Shown here piece after piece: positions 42,701-46,693 of a stretch of 64,000 nucleotides of DNA. The position numbers and the translations under genes are program-made. This stretch comes from Haliclystus octoradiatus (lineage: Eukaryota; Cnidaria; Staurozoa; Stauromedusae; Haliclystidae), in contig OU744447.1 in NCBI GenBank assembly GCA_916610825.1, positions 15,545,751 through 15,609,750 of the forward strand, given 5' to 3'. A model generated the notes under the pieces. The model made no database searches, was not told where the DNA came from, and saw only the letters and a program-made list of their open reading frames with translations. Position 1 is the first letter of the stretch, and each line of letters starts with the position of its first letter.

Positions 42701-45193
42701 TAAGGCAGGGAGTGCTATCTCCGAAGTTGAATTAAAAGTTAATGACATCGATGAATGCAATGATGGAACACACCATTGTGAGCAAAAGTGTACAAATTTA
42801 ATTGGGAATTATTCCTGTTCGTGTTATTATGGTTATATGTTGGCTGAAGATGGTTTCTCGTGTGAAGGTATTTCTAGTTTATTAGATCGTTACTATACAT
42901 TCTTGTATTCCATGATCATTTAACTTTACATAGATTAGATGGGTGTCATGTAAAACTTCCTTCAAATTACAGTTCATGGACATCCCTGCAAAAAATTTGT
43001 TGAGTTCATGAACTGTTTCTGTGTGAATTTTACGATCGTTCATGAACTGTTCATAAACACCTTATTAAAAAGAAAAGCACAGTTCATGAGCTAGTTCATT
43101 AATGTTGTTAAATTGTCTGGTTTTCATGGACTGGTTTCACAGGAGCAATACATAACGTTTTCATGAAAATGTTCATGAAAAGCAGGTTATTTATCATTTA
43201 TGAGCCGTTGATGAGGTTCGTAATTGGTTCATATTAGGTTCATGAAGTGCATTTTCAAAGGAATGCTGAAATATTTCAAAATCCCTCAAATGTTTAATAT
43301 AACCACCATACAAAGATCGCCTGATTAACATTTGACAATATAATCTGATCTCAAGACTAGCTGCTATATACAACTATACAATTCCAAGTGTGATATCTTT
43401 TTTTTGTTTTAAGATCTTGATGAATGCAGTGCAAGAACATCAACATGTGAACAGCTCTGTTTTAATTCATTGGGAAGCTATTCTTGTGGATGTCACCATG
43501 GCTACGAGCTAAGAAATAATGAAAAAACATGTGAAGGTAACATAATATATGATTTAACATTGTATGGTCATCATCCGCAAAAACAACCTCTAAGCGGTTT
43601 GCATTCACCATATATAATGTAACCCTCCTAGGTGTAAGTCGGAATTGAAACCATTTTCATATATTATGAATTTGTACTCATCCAAAATTATTTAGCTAGG
43701 ATTCAACTACAAAATGGTGTAAATATTTTTATATTGGTGATGAATTAGTTGAAATAATAAATAAATTTGTGAACTGGAAAGAGAGCATCTCAAATCTCAA
43801 AAAATCATTCAGTCTTGACTTTCTGAACCTCAACACGTACCATCTTTTGAGCTGTGGTGTGTGTGTATGCTACACCTTGTCAATCAAAACATATATGCCA
43901 TTAAATGTGTTGAAATTAATTGTATTGCGCATGATATCAGTAATGGATAGTTACAAACCACAAACTCATTCAAGAAATTAATTTCAGATTCTAACTGAGA
44001 ATAGGAAATGCTAAATTTAATTTAATGAGTTTCACATAATTCCTTCTTTCTATTTCAGATGTTAATGAGTGTCAAGAAAAAATTCATTTATGTGAACAAG
44101 TGTGCAAAAATAAAAATGGAACTTATGAATGTGGTTGTCAAAATGGTTATCATTTAAGAAATGATAATCATACATGCGAACGTAAGTAGAGAAATATTTA
44201 ACATGTTTTTTAACATAGTATCAGTTGCTTGTACTGATCAATAATATTATTTAACTAATAATAATTGAAGTTCAATATCATGAAAAGGTGTATTACGACC
44301 AGATATTTTGAATACAAGTAATAAAGGAGTAGGCCTACATCTGATTGAATTGTTGAATAAGAGATAGATGTACTGGCAATTATAAGATGAACTTAACGCC
44401 AATACAGAAAATAACTCATTTAGCATAACATAATAGCATTTATTTAATTGACATTTTATTGGTATCAAACATTCTAATTTAAGTCTGCAATGCCATTGCT
44501 AATCTCCTTTAGACAATTCATATTTCATATAATTTCATGTTTTGAGTTCATAGTGGGTACAGAATCTCCTCAAGATCATTAAAATATTGAAAGCATGCGT
44601 TCCTTTTTAAGAAACGCAACATTTGTTTCCCTTTGAAATGATGATCATCAAATGATTAAGTAATGATATTTTTATTTTTTATTTAATCAGGACTGCCATA
44701 ATCCAGTGTTTTACATTTGTAATTTAATTTACCATTTTTCTATTTGACACAGTAAAGCAAAACATTGTGATAATATGTGGGCTGTGATATTAGCTTGATA
44801 GAATGATAGATAGATAGCTTGATGGTTCTTTGGGGGTAGTATTAACACTATGAGATTTTAAAGTACTGAAATACTACTGAAAAACTGCTGAAATTTCAGT
44901 AGTTTTTCAGTAGCCTTGCTTTTTTAGTAGTTTTTCAGTAATATTTTAGTACTTTCAAATCTCATAGTGTAAATGGGCTATGATATTCATGTTTTTATTG
45001 TTTTATAGACATAAGAAAGGCTCACTTCTCCCTCATTCACGGTGAGGCTGTTGGAGCTGGTGCAAGCGCAATCATTTCATTGACAATTGTTTTATGTTTG
45101 GCATTCTTTTTCTCTGTGATTGTGTTTGTACGGCACTATTGGATACAACGAAAAAGAAAAAGACCTTTGAAGAATGATGTAGAACAAATTAAG
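420..45193 (+). CDS. Giant multi-MANEC transmembrane mucin/proteoglycan-like protein (5'-partial gene, 21 traced exons)
   Basis: Exons read: 420-740, 2353-3105, 3364-14043, 14462-28090, 28696-29967, 30774-31421, 31819-32211, 32855-33187, 33526-33723, 34248-35240, 35673-36209, 36720-37694, 38190-38966, 39649-39777, 40731-40853, 41254-41382, 41846-41902, 42463-42867, 43414-43536, 44059-44181 and 45009-45193. Every junction has AG/GT and keeps the frame, giving about 10,900 codons. Domain order is 14 MANSC/MANEC-type domains, LamG-like, two MANEC, LamG-like, four MANEC, basic Thr-rich stalk, three EGF, short linker, Ig plus EGF, two EGF, TM helix and a basic cytosolic start. MANEC domains are known from KIAA0319 and related membrane proteins; they are recognised here by C-x3-CC-x4-C-x(3-4)-A and later Cys. 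Linkers are rich in Ser, Thr, Asn and N-glycosylation sequons, so I infer a heavily glycosylated surface protein. No signal peptide is in the window, so the 5' end lies upstream. Function is unknown. Confidence 0.88.
741..2352. other. Intron, no gene recognised
   Basis: 1.6 kb AT-rich intron. It contains an inverted repeat of about 15 bases (near 1753-1768 and 1875-1890, built on CTCCGAAGAGGCT) and a C-tract near 2270-2283. Two open frames at 1792-2312 resemble nothing I know and overlap this inverted repeat. I treat them as chance frames. Confidence 0.5.
2353..3105 (+). CDS. Giant gene exon b: hydrophilic linker
   Basis: 251 codons, phase 1-1, between TTTGCAG and GTAAG. It opens with a Lys/His-rich stretch and continues as polar low-complexity sequence rich in Asn, Lys, Ser and Asp, with no domain I recognise. 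The frame joins cleanly to the exons on both sides. The ATG at 2538 is internal. Confidence 0.8.
3364..14043 (+). CDS. Giant gene exon c (10,680 nt): six MANEC domains, long linkers, six-copy novel repeat
   Basis: A single uninterrupted 3,560-codon exon, phase 1-1, bounded by TTGACAG and GGTAAGTA. MANEC domains lie at about 4584-4830, 5343-5590, 10023-10270, 12840-13090, 13173-13425 and 13788-14034. Each has the Cys-x3-Cys-Cys core; examples are [30 protein letters not shown] and [15 protein letters not shown]. Two helical basic islands sit near 3720-3870 and 4195-4440. The 4.4 kb between domains 3 and 4 is Asn/Ser/Thr/Lys-rich with many N-x-S/T sequons. A Gln/Pro-rich repeat covers about 9570-9890, and six copies of a 39-residue repeat cover 10428-12010. 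Acidic Ser-Gly sites near 10391 and 13620 could carry glycosaminoglycan. Confidence 0.92.
10428..12010 (+). repeat. Six-copy protein repeat of about 39 residues (HDLLLHSKAVS..VLRPFK type)
   Basis: Copies at about 10428-10557, 10863-10982, 11130-11250, 11334-11450, 11619-11736 and 11892-12010. They share HDLLLHSKAVS, then VLRPFK, then a charged heptad-like part and LDFLS. Examples are [38 protein letters not shown] and [18 protein letters not shown]. Copy 1 is the most diverged at its end. Copies are separated by variable Lys/Thr/Ser linkers of 25-100 residues, so the repeat is a discrete unit and not simple low complexity. I do not recognise it as a named domain. It has no cysteine and looks amphipathic and helical. 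Confidence 0.85.
14044..14461. other. Intron between the two giant exons
   Basis: A 418-base AT-rich intron with donor GTAAGTA and acceptor TTTATCCTAG. It separates the 10.7 kb and 13.6 kb exons. No gene or repeat is recognised in it. Confidence 0.85.
14462..28090 (+). CDS. Giant gene exon d (13,629 nt): seven MANEC domains in a Ser/Thr-rich mucin-like chain
   Basis: A single 4,543-codon exon, phase 1-1, between TATCCTAG and GTAAGTCC. A dibasic segment RKTRR lies near its start. MANEC domains lie at about 17617-17860, 18025-18270, 19486-19737, 21877-22122, 22459-22712, 24328-24576 and 24616-24870; cores include [15 protein letters not shown] and [15 protein letters not shown]. The seventh lacks the usual Gly-Gly before the core. 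The first 3 kb is Ser/Thr-rich, with a helical island at about 16560-16960. The C-terminal third changes to Pro/His/Lys/Asp-rich sequence. It carries a HED repeat (about 25900-26530), a Ser-Gly cluster near 25461-25491 and a very basic Thr-Pro-Lys segment (27400-27660). Confidence 0.92.
25900..26530 (+). repeat. HED repeat: about 25 residues, four clear and two degenerate copies
   Basis: Clear copies begin [47 protein letters not shown] and [17 protein letters not shown]. Two weaker copies between them start around [12 protein letters not shown] and [14 protein letters not shown]. The shared pattern is His-Glu-Asp, a spacer, Asp/Glu, Tyr and Pro, then basic residues and His-Ala. I do not know it as a named domain. 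It is acidic-aromatic, unlike the surrounding Lys/Thr-rich linker. Confidence 0.7.
28091..28695. other. Intron, no gene recognised
   Basis: A 605-base AT-rich intron with donor GTAAGTCC and acceptor TTCATAG. The open frame of the preceding exon continues to a stop at about 28233, but that part reads as unstructured intron sequence. I see nothing else in it. Confidence 0.7.
28696..29967 (+). CDS. Giant gene exon e: Pro/Asn/Thr-rich linker
   Basis: 424 codons, phase 1-1. There is no cysteine domain. The sequence is rich in Pro, Asn, Gln, Ser and Thr, with repeated HPTIRK motifs. A short segment near the start ([18 protein letters not shown]) looks like a weak coiled coil. The frame matches both neighbours. 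Confidence 0.82.
29968..30773. other. Intron with an imperfect hairpin
   Basis: An 806-base intron. An inverted repeat at about 30439-30473 pairs CATTGTAAGAGATCTG with CAGACCTCTTGCAATG across a 3-base loop, two mismatches in 16. Weaker complementarity extends outward over roughly 30400-30510. This is probably a decayed fold-back element. No gene is seen. Confidence 0.55.
30774..31421 (+). CDS. Giant gene exon f: LamG-like (concanavalin fold) domain 1
   Basis: 216 codons, phase 1-1. It reads as a full LamG-like jelly-roll domain. Visible features are [11 protein letters not shown], the [12 protein letters not shown] strand, [21 protein letters not shown] and a terminal [12 protein letters not shown]. 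This is the Laminin_G_3-type pattern found in many surface and matrix proteins that bind glycans or proteins. It is paralogous to the second copy at 33526-34760, but here the domain is not split by an intron. Confidence 0.85.
31422..31818. other. Intron, nothing recognised
   Basis: A 397-base intron with a good donor (GTAAGTAA) and acceptor ATACAG. Minus-strand open frames in it show no family resemblance. Confidence 0.7.
31819..32211 (+). CDS. Giant gene exon g: MANEC domain 15
   Basis: 131 codons, phase 1-1, with a short acidic lead and then one MANEC domain. It carries [35 protein letters not shown] and a final Cys in SLCQP. It closely follows the family pattern. Confidence 0.87.
32212..32854. 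other. Intron carrying a dispersed repeat copy
   Basis: A 643-base intron. The stretch 32434-32612 is a copy of the GACCATTATAGACAGG family described separately. The rest is plain AT-rich intron ending in AACTTTCAG. Confidence 0.7.
32434..32612. repeat. Dispersed repeat, GACCATTATAGACAGG family, copy 1
   Basis: It starts GTGAAACCTGTATACAACAG and contains three GACCATTATA-type units, ending AGGTTTGACTGTA. The same order of blocks recurs at 50937-51062. Confidence 0.6.
32855..33187 (+). CDS. Giant gene exon h: MANEC domain 16
   Basis: 111 codons, phase 1-1, with a Pro/Thr-rich lead (including five consecutive Pro), then MANEC with [27 protein letters not shown] and CFTVRC. The ATG at 32944 is internal. 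Confidence 0.86.
33526..33723 (+). CDS. Giant gene exon i: linker and start of LamG-like domain 2
   Basis: 66 codons, phase 1-1. A Pro/Thr-rich lead is followed by [20 protein letters not shown], the first strand of a LamG-like domain that continues in the next exon. It aligns with the start of exon 30774-31421, which supports its being coding although it is too short to stand out as an open frame. Confidence 0.8.
33724..34247. other. Intron inside LamG-like domain 2, with a SINE
   Basis: A 524-base intron that splits the second LamG-like domain. The equivalent place in the first copy has no intron. Most of the intron is occupied by a tRNA-derived element in minus orientation ending at 34193. 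Confidence 0.65.
33790..34193 (-). mobile_element. tRNA-derived SINE (minus strand)
   Basis: On the minus strand the element begins GGGAGAATTAGCTCAGATGG. That contains a polymerase III A box (TAGCTCAGATGG), and a B box GGTTCAAATCC lies at 34134-34124. The spacing between the boxes suits a tRNA promoter, but the acceptor and T stems no longer pair, so it is not a working tRNA. A non-tRNA body follows towards lower coordinates; its far end near 33790 is a guess. Confidence 0.6.
34248..35240 (+). CDS. Giant gene exon j: rest of LamG-like domain 2, Thr-rich spacer, MANEC domain 17
   Basis: 331 codons, phase 1-1. It has [42 protein letters not shown] and [13 protein letters not shown] of the LamG-like fold. 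A Thr/Lys/Pro spacer of about 45 residues follows, then MANEC with [29 protein letters not shown] and CYLVEC. The donor is GTAAGTG. Confidence 0.88.
35241..35672. other. Intron with decayed repeat fragments
   Basis: A 432-base intron. A short GTTCATGAAC fragment lies near 35295-35345, and a degenerate stretch similar to the GACCATTATAGACAGG family lies near 35395-35560. No gene is seen. Confidence 0.5.
35673..36209 (+). CDS. Giant gene exon k: Thr-rich mucin segment and MANEC domain 18
   Basis: 179 codons, phase 1-1. About 75 residues of nearly pure Thr/Pro/Ile sequence, a likely O-glycosylated stretch, precede a MANEC domain with [29 protein letters not shown] and CFAVSC. The codons of the Thr tract are ACA/ACT/ACC-rich and form an imperfect trinucleotide-like repeat. 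Confidence 0.87.
36210..36719. other. Intron, nothing recognised
   Basis: A 510-base intron ending TTTCTCTCTAAG. The plus-strand open frame at 36407-36718 inside it resembles no family and is best read as chance. Confidence 0.65.
36720..37694 (+). CDS. Giant gene exon l: MANEC domains 19 and 20
   Basis: 325 codons, phase 1-1. It holds two MANEC domains separated by about 90 residues. The first has [29 protein letters not shown] and CYSVHC. The second has [29 protein letters not shown] and CYSVAC. The donor is GTACGTC. The ATG at 36722 is within the exon and is not a start. Confidence 0.88.
37695..38189. repeat. Intron with GTTCATGAAC-family repeat
   Basis: The stretch from about 37835 to 38060 is dense in TTCATGAA and CATGAA words in both orientations and belongs to the fold-back family described separately. 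No gene is seen. Confidence 0.6.
38190..38966 (+). CDS. Giant gene exon m: Thr/Lys-rich stalk with a glycosaminoglycan-type Ser-Gly site
   Basis: 259 codons, phase 1-1, no cysteine. A Thr-rich first half is followed by a very basic Lys/Thr segment. An acidic cluster [14 protein letters not shown] is centred on the Ser codon at 38693-38695. That has the acidic-plus-Ser-Gly form of xylosylation sites in proteoglycan core proteins. The exon ends in DLSPDPP. The context is a stalk between the last MANEC and the EGF array. Confidence 0.83.
38967..39648. other. Intron, only repeat fragments
   Basis: A 682-base intron. A GTTCATGAA fragment lies near 38990-39065. The rest is AT-rich with no recognisable gene. 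It ends in ATCTGTAG. Confidence 0.6.
39649..39777 (+). CDS. Giant gene exon n: EGF-like domain 1
   Basis: 43 codons, phase 1-1. It has six cysteines in EGF order, including CEHFCIK and [16 protein letters not shown]. It lacks a calcium-binding D-x-D/N-E start. Confidence 0.85.
39778..40730. other. Intron with a GTTCATGAAC fold-back copy
   Basis: A 953-base intron. One of the clearest family copies lies at 39811-39920 and starts CCCCTGCGAAAAACAG. The rest holds small open frames on both strands with no family resemblance. Confidence 0.6.
39811..39920. mobile_element. Fold-back repeat copy (GTTCATGAAC family)
   Basis: It begins CCCCTGCGAAAAACAG and continues with GAGTTCATGAACAGTTCATG and several inverted copies of the same word. 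It shares both termini with the element at 45691-45850. It is inserted in an intron of the giant gene. Confidence 0.6.
40731..40853 (+). CDS. Giant gene exon o: EGF-like domain 2
   Basis: 41 codons, phase 1-1. The EGF pattern is [14 protein letters not shown] then [10 protein letters not shown] and a last Cys in DEC. It is too short to appear as an open-frame call, but the splice sites (AAATTACAG, GTGAGAA) and the phase fit. Confidence 0.82.
40854..41253. other. Intron, nothing recognised
   Basis: A 400-base intron ending TTGTTTTAG. No gene or clear repeat is seen. Confidence 0.65.
41254..41382 (+). CDS. Giant gene exon p: calcium-binding EGF-like domain 3
   Basis: 43 codons, phase 1-1. It starts [16 protein letters not shown], the D-x-D-E-C signature of calcium-binding EGF domains, and continues [16 protein letters not shown], which matches the hydroxylation-type consensus region. 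Confidence 0.87.
41383..41845. other. Intron, nothing certain
   Basis: A 463-base intron. The stretch 41540-41650 vaguely resembles the GACCATTATAGACAGG repeat but is too decayed to assign. Confidence 0.45.
41846..41902 (+). CDS. Giant gene exon q: 57-nt linker mini-exon (candidate)
   Basis: 19 codons, phase 1-1, between TGATTCCAG and GTAAGTG. It encodes a polar linker ([18 protein letters not shown]) between EGF 3 and the Ig domain. There is no domain homology to confirm it. Support comes from good splice sites and the matching phase at both ends. Confidence 0.6.
41903..42462. other. Intron, nothing recognised
   Basis: A 560-base intron ending CACTTTTTAG. The ATG at 42390 lies in this intron in frame with the following exon, but splice and phase evidence place the exon start at 42463. 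Confidence 0.65.
42463..42867 (+). CDS. Giant gene exon r: Ig (I-set-like) domain plus calcium-binding EGF-like domain 4
   Basis: 135 codons, phase 1-1. The Ig domain shows [17 protein letters not shown] (B-strand Cys and C-strand Trp) and [16 protein letters not shown] (the D-x-G-x-Y-x-C signature). It runs directly into [16 protein letters not shown] of a calcium-binding EGF. Ig plus EGF in one exon is typical of fibulin- or hemicentin-like arrangements. Confidence 0.88.
42868..43413. repeat. Intron with GTTCATGAAC-family repeats
   Basis: About 42965-43255 contains many GTTCATGAAC and TTCATGAA words and a CCCTGCAAAAA start similar to other copies of the fold-back family. No gene is seen. 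Confidence 0.6.
43414..43536 (+). CDS. Giant gene exon s: calcium-binding EGF-like domain 5
   Basis: 41 codons, phase 1-1. It has [16 protein letters not shown] and [15 protein letters not shown] with the final Cys in KTCE. The splice sites are TTTTAAG and GTAACAT. Confidence 0.86.
43537..44058. other. Intron, nothing recognised
   Basis: A 522-base intron ending TTCTATTTCAG. An open frame at 43769-43981 inside it has no family resemblance. Confidence 0.65.
44059..44181 (+). CDS. Giant gene exon t: calcium-binding EGF-like domain 6
   Basis: 41 codons, phase 1-1. It has [30 protein letters not shown] and HTCE. The D-x-N-E-C start is calcium-binding type. It is the last extracellular domain before the membrane. 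Confidence 0.86.
44182..45008. other. Intron with a 126-bp hairpin element
   Basis: An 827-base intron. The near-palindrome at 44845-44970 is described separately and lies only 38 bases before the transmembrane exon. The rest is AT-rich and unremarkable. Confidence 0.65.
44845..44970. mobile_element. 126-bp hairpin (MITE-like) element
   Basis: The left end starts ACACTATGAGATTTTAAAG and the right end is its near-perfect inverse, finishing CTTTCAAATCTCATAGTGT. The two arms stay complementary for about 50 bases each, leaving a loop of about 25 bases. No coding capacity is present. I cannot define a convincing target duplication. Confidence 0.65.
45009..45193 (+). CDS. Giant gene exon u: transmembrane helix and basic juxtamembrane segment
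   Basis: Phase 1 in, phase 0 out. After [18 protein letters not shown] comes a hydrophobic stretch of about 25 residues ([20 protein letters not shown]). [14 protein letters not shown] follows, a classic stop-transfer signal, so this is a type I membrane protein with a cytosolic C terminus. The donor is AAG/GTAACC. If unspliced, the frame would end after another 25 codons (45268). Confidence 0.85.
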
Positions 45194-45690
45194 GTAACCT
45201 TTTTTGTTGTTGAAATTTGTTTGTTTGTTTTGTCTATACGAAAATATTGTGTACATTCCTCTCTATAATTTATTACAACAAAACATTTAAAACGTTTTTA
45301 CTTTGAAACAACACTCGACATTAACCAATAGGTTGACACCTTTTGATATAGCTTACTTTATGAACAATGACATCTAATCTATGTTGCTTTAAAACAGTAC
45401 TATAAACTCTAAGTAACTCCTGAAAAATCATTTTAGCAGTCAGAGACTTTAGGACAATAGTTTATCATGTCTGCAAAAGCTGTTTTAATTTGATCTGAAA
45501 ATTTTTAAATGTTTATTAGAGTTAGGTAAACACTCAAAACGATACAAGATATTTGAAAAGTTGGAAAATAACTTGCTTCTGACAGTTTATGATTTTCTGG
45601 CATGTTTAGAACTGCTGTCTTGCCCTGCATCTCTCCTGTTTCTTTAAACTCGCATACTAAGGAAGAGTTAAATTTTTACTTGGACAAATT

Positions 45691-45850
45691 CCCCTGCGAA
45701 AAAGAGTTCAAGACTTCACGAACAGTTCATGGATGTTAAATGTCCCCTATTTTCATAAACTATCCATAAACTGTTCATGAACAGTTCATTAAAACTTGGG
45801 CCCATGTAACCTTTATGAACTGTTGATGAACTCCTGAGCTGTTTTTCTCA
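45691..45850. mobile_element. Fold-back repeat copy (GTTCATGAAC family)
   Basis: The left end is CCCCTGCGAAAAAGAGTTCA. Read on the opposite strand, the right end is AAAACAGCTCAGGAGTTCAT, matching the left end of the copy at 39811. The element is therefore a non-coding inverted-repeat element of about 160 bp filled with GTTCATGAAC words. Confidence 0.6.
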
Positions 45851-46425
45851 GAAACATAGATATGTAAATATGTAAAATATCGATAAATCTTTCACAATTT
45901 TAAATACTATTCATTTATCCTTAAAGATTTCTAGTGCAATCCTGTCTAAAATAAAGATCAATGTTGATATTCTTAAAAATCTAAAATAAACATTTTTCTA
46001 AATCTTAAAACTATTATCTCTAGATTGAAAGTAAAAGCAAAGCAATTTTCTCCTGGATGGACTAATGCTAATTAAAAATAATGGAACTATAATTTTTGAT
46101 AATTATTCATGTAAATAAACAATTAAAATTAATCAAGTTAGAAATCTAAAAAACATTTTTGATACATATATTTATAAATTGTGAATATGTACATAAATAT
46201 TTTAATATTAAAAAGTTTTTAAAATTCATCTATGATGTTAGACAAATGTGTAAATTAATAAAACTGTAAATTATATTTATATTAAATGCTTTTTATTTTT
46301 ATTGCCTTCTTAATTTCTATACAACTTGCATAAAAGTTAAATATTATTTAAATACTGCATTGTACTGGGATAATTGTTCTCTGGGGTTAGAAAATTACAT
46401 TTTGCAAATTGTTCTTTTTACGCAG

Positions 46426-46488
46426 CATTCAGAAATTGAACAGATGGATTGCATGAATTATATTATAATAATAATTTTACTACATTAA
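46426..46488 (+). CDS. Candidate last exon of the giant gene (cytosolic tail)
   Basis: A strong acceptor (TTGTTCTTTTTACGCAG) is followed in the needed phase 0 by HSEIEQMDCMNY, a run of Ile and a stop. The hydrophobic end is odd. A rival is 45437-45460, read as QSETLGQ then stop after ATTTTAG, which has the AATAAA at 46257-46262 downstream. Only transcript data can choose. Confidence 0.3.
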   Translation, partial: HSEIEQMDCMNYIIIIILLH

Positions 46489-46693
46489 TTATTGAGCTCA
46501 TATACAACTCTCACATGAACCTAAATAGTTCTGAATTTATCACAAATTGTTCATTACTGTTCACACGATTCACAAGTTTTCTTACATTATGAAAGAAAAG
46601 TGAAAATATTTTAAAATTGTTGCCATGAAGACAAATGAAATGATTTTGAATGGAGCGAGCACACAATGGCTTAGATACAGTTTTCTAATGTAA

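Larger units (their letters stand above)
45194..46693. other. 3' region of the giant gene
   Basis: It contains a full-length fold-back repeat copy at 45691-45850, the possible tail exons described separately, and an AATAAA at 46257-46262 followed by T-rich sequence that could be the polyadenylation signal. Very AT-rich from 45880 on. No other gene is recognised. Confidence 0.5.
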
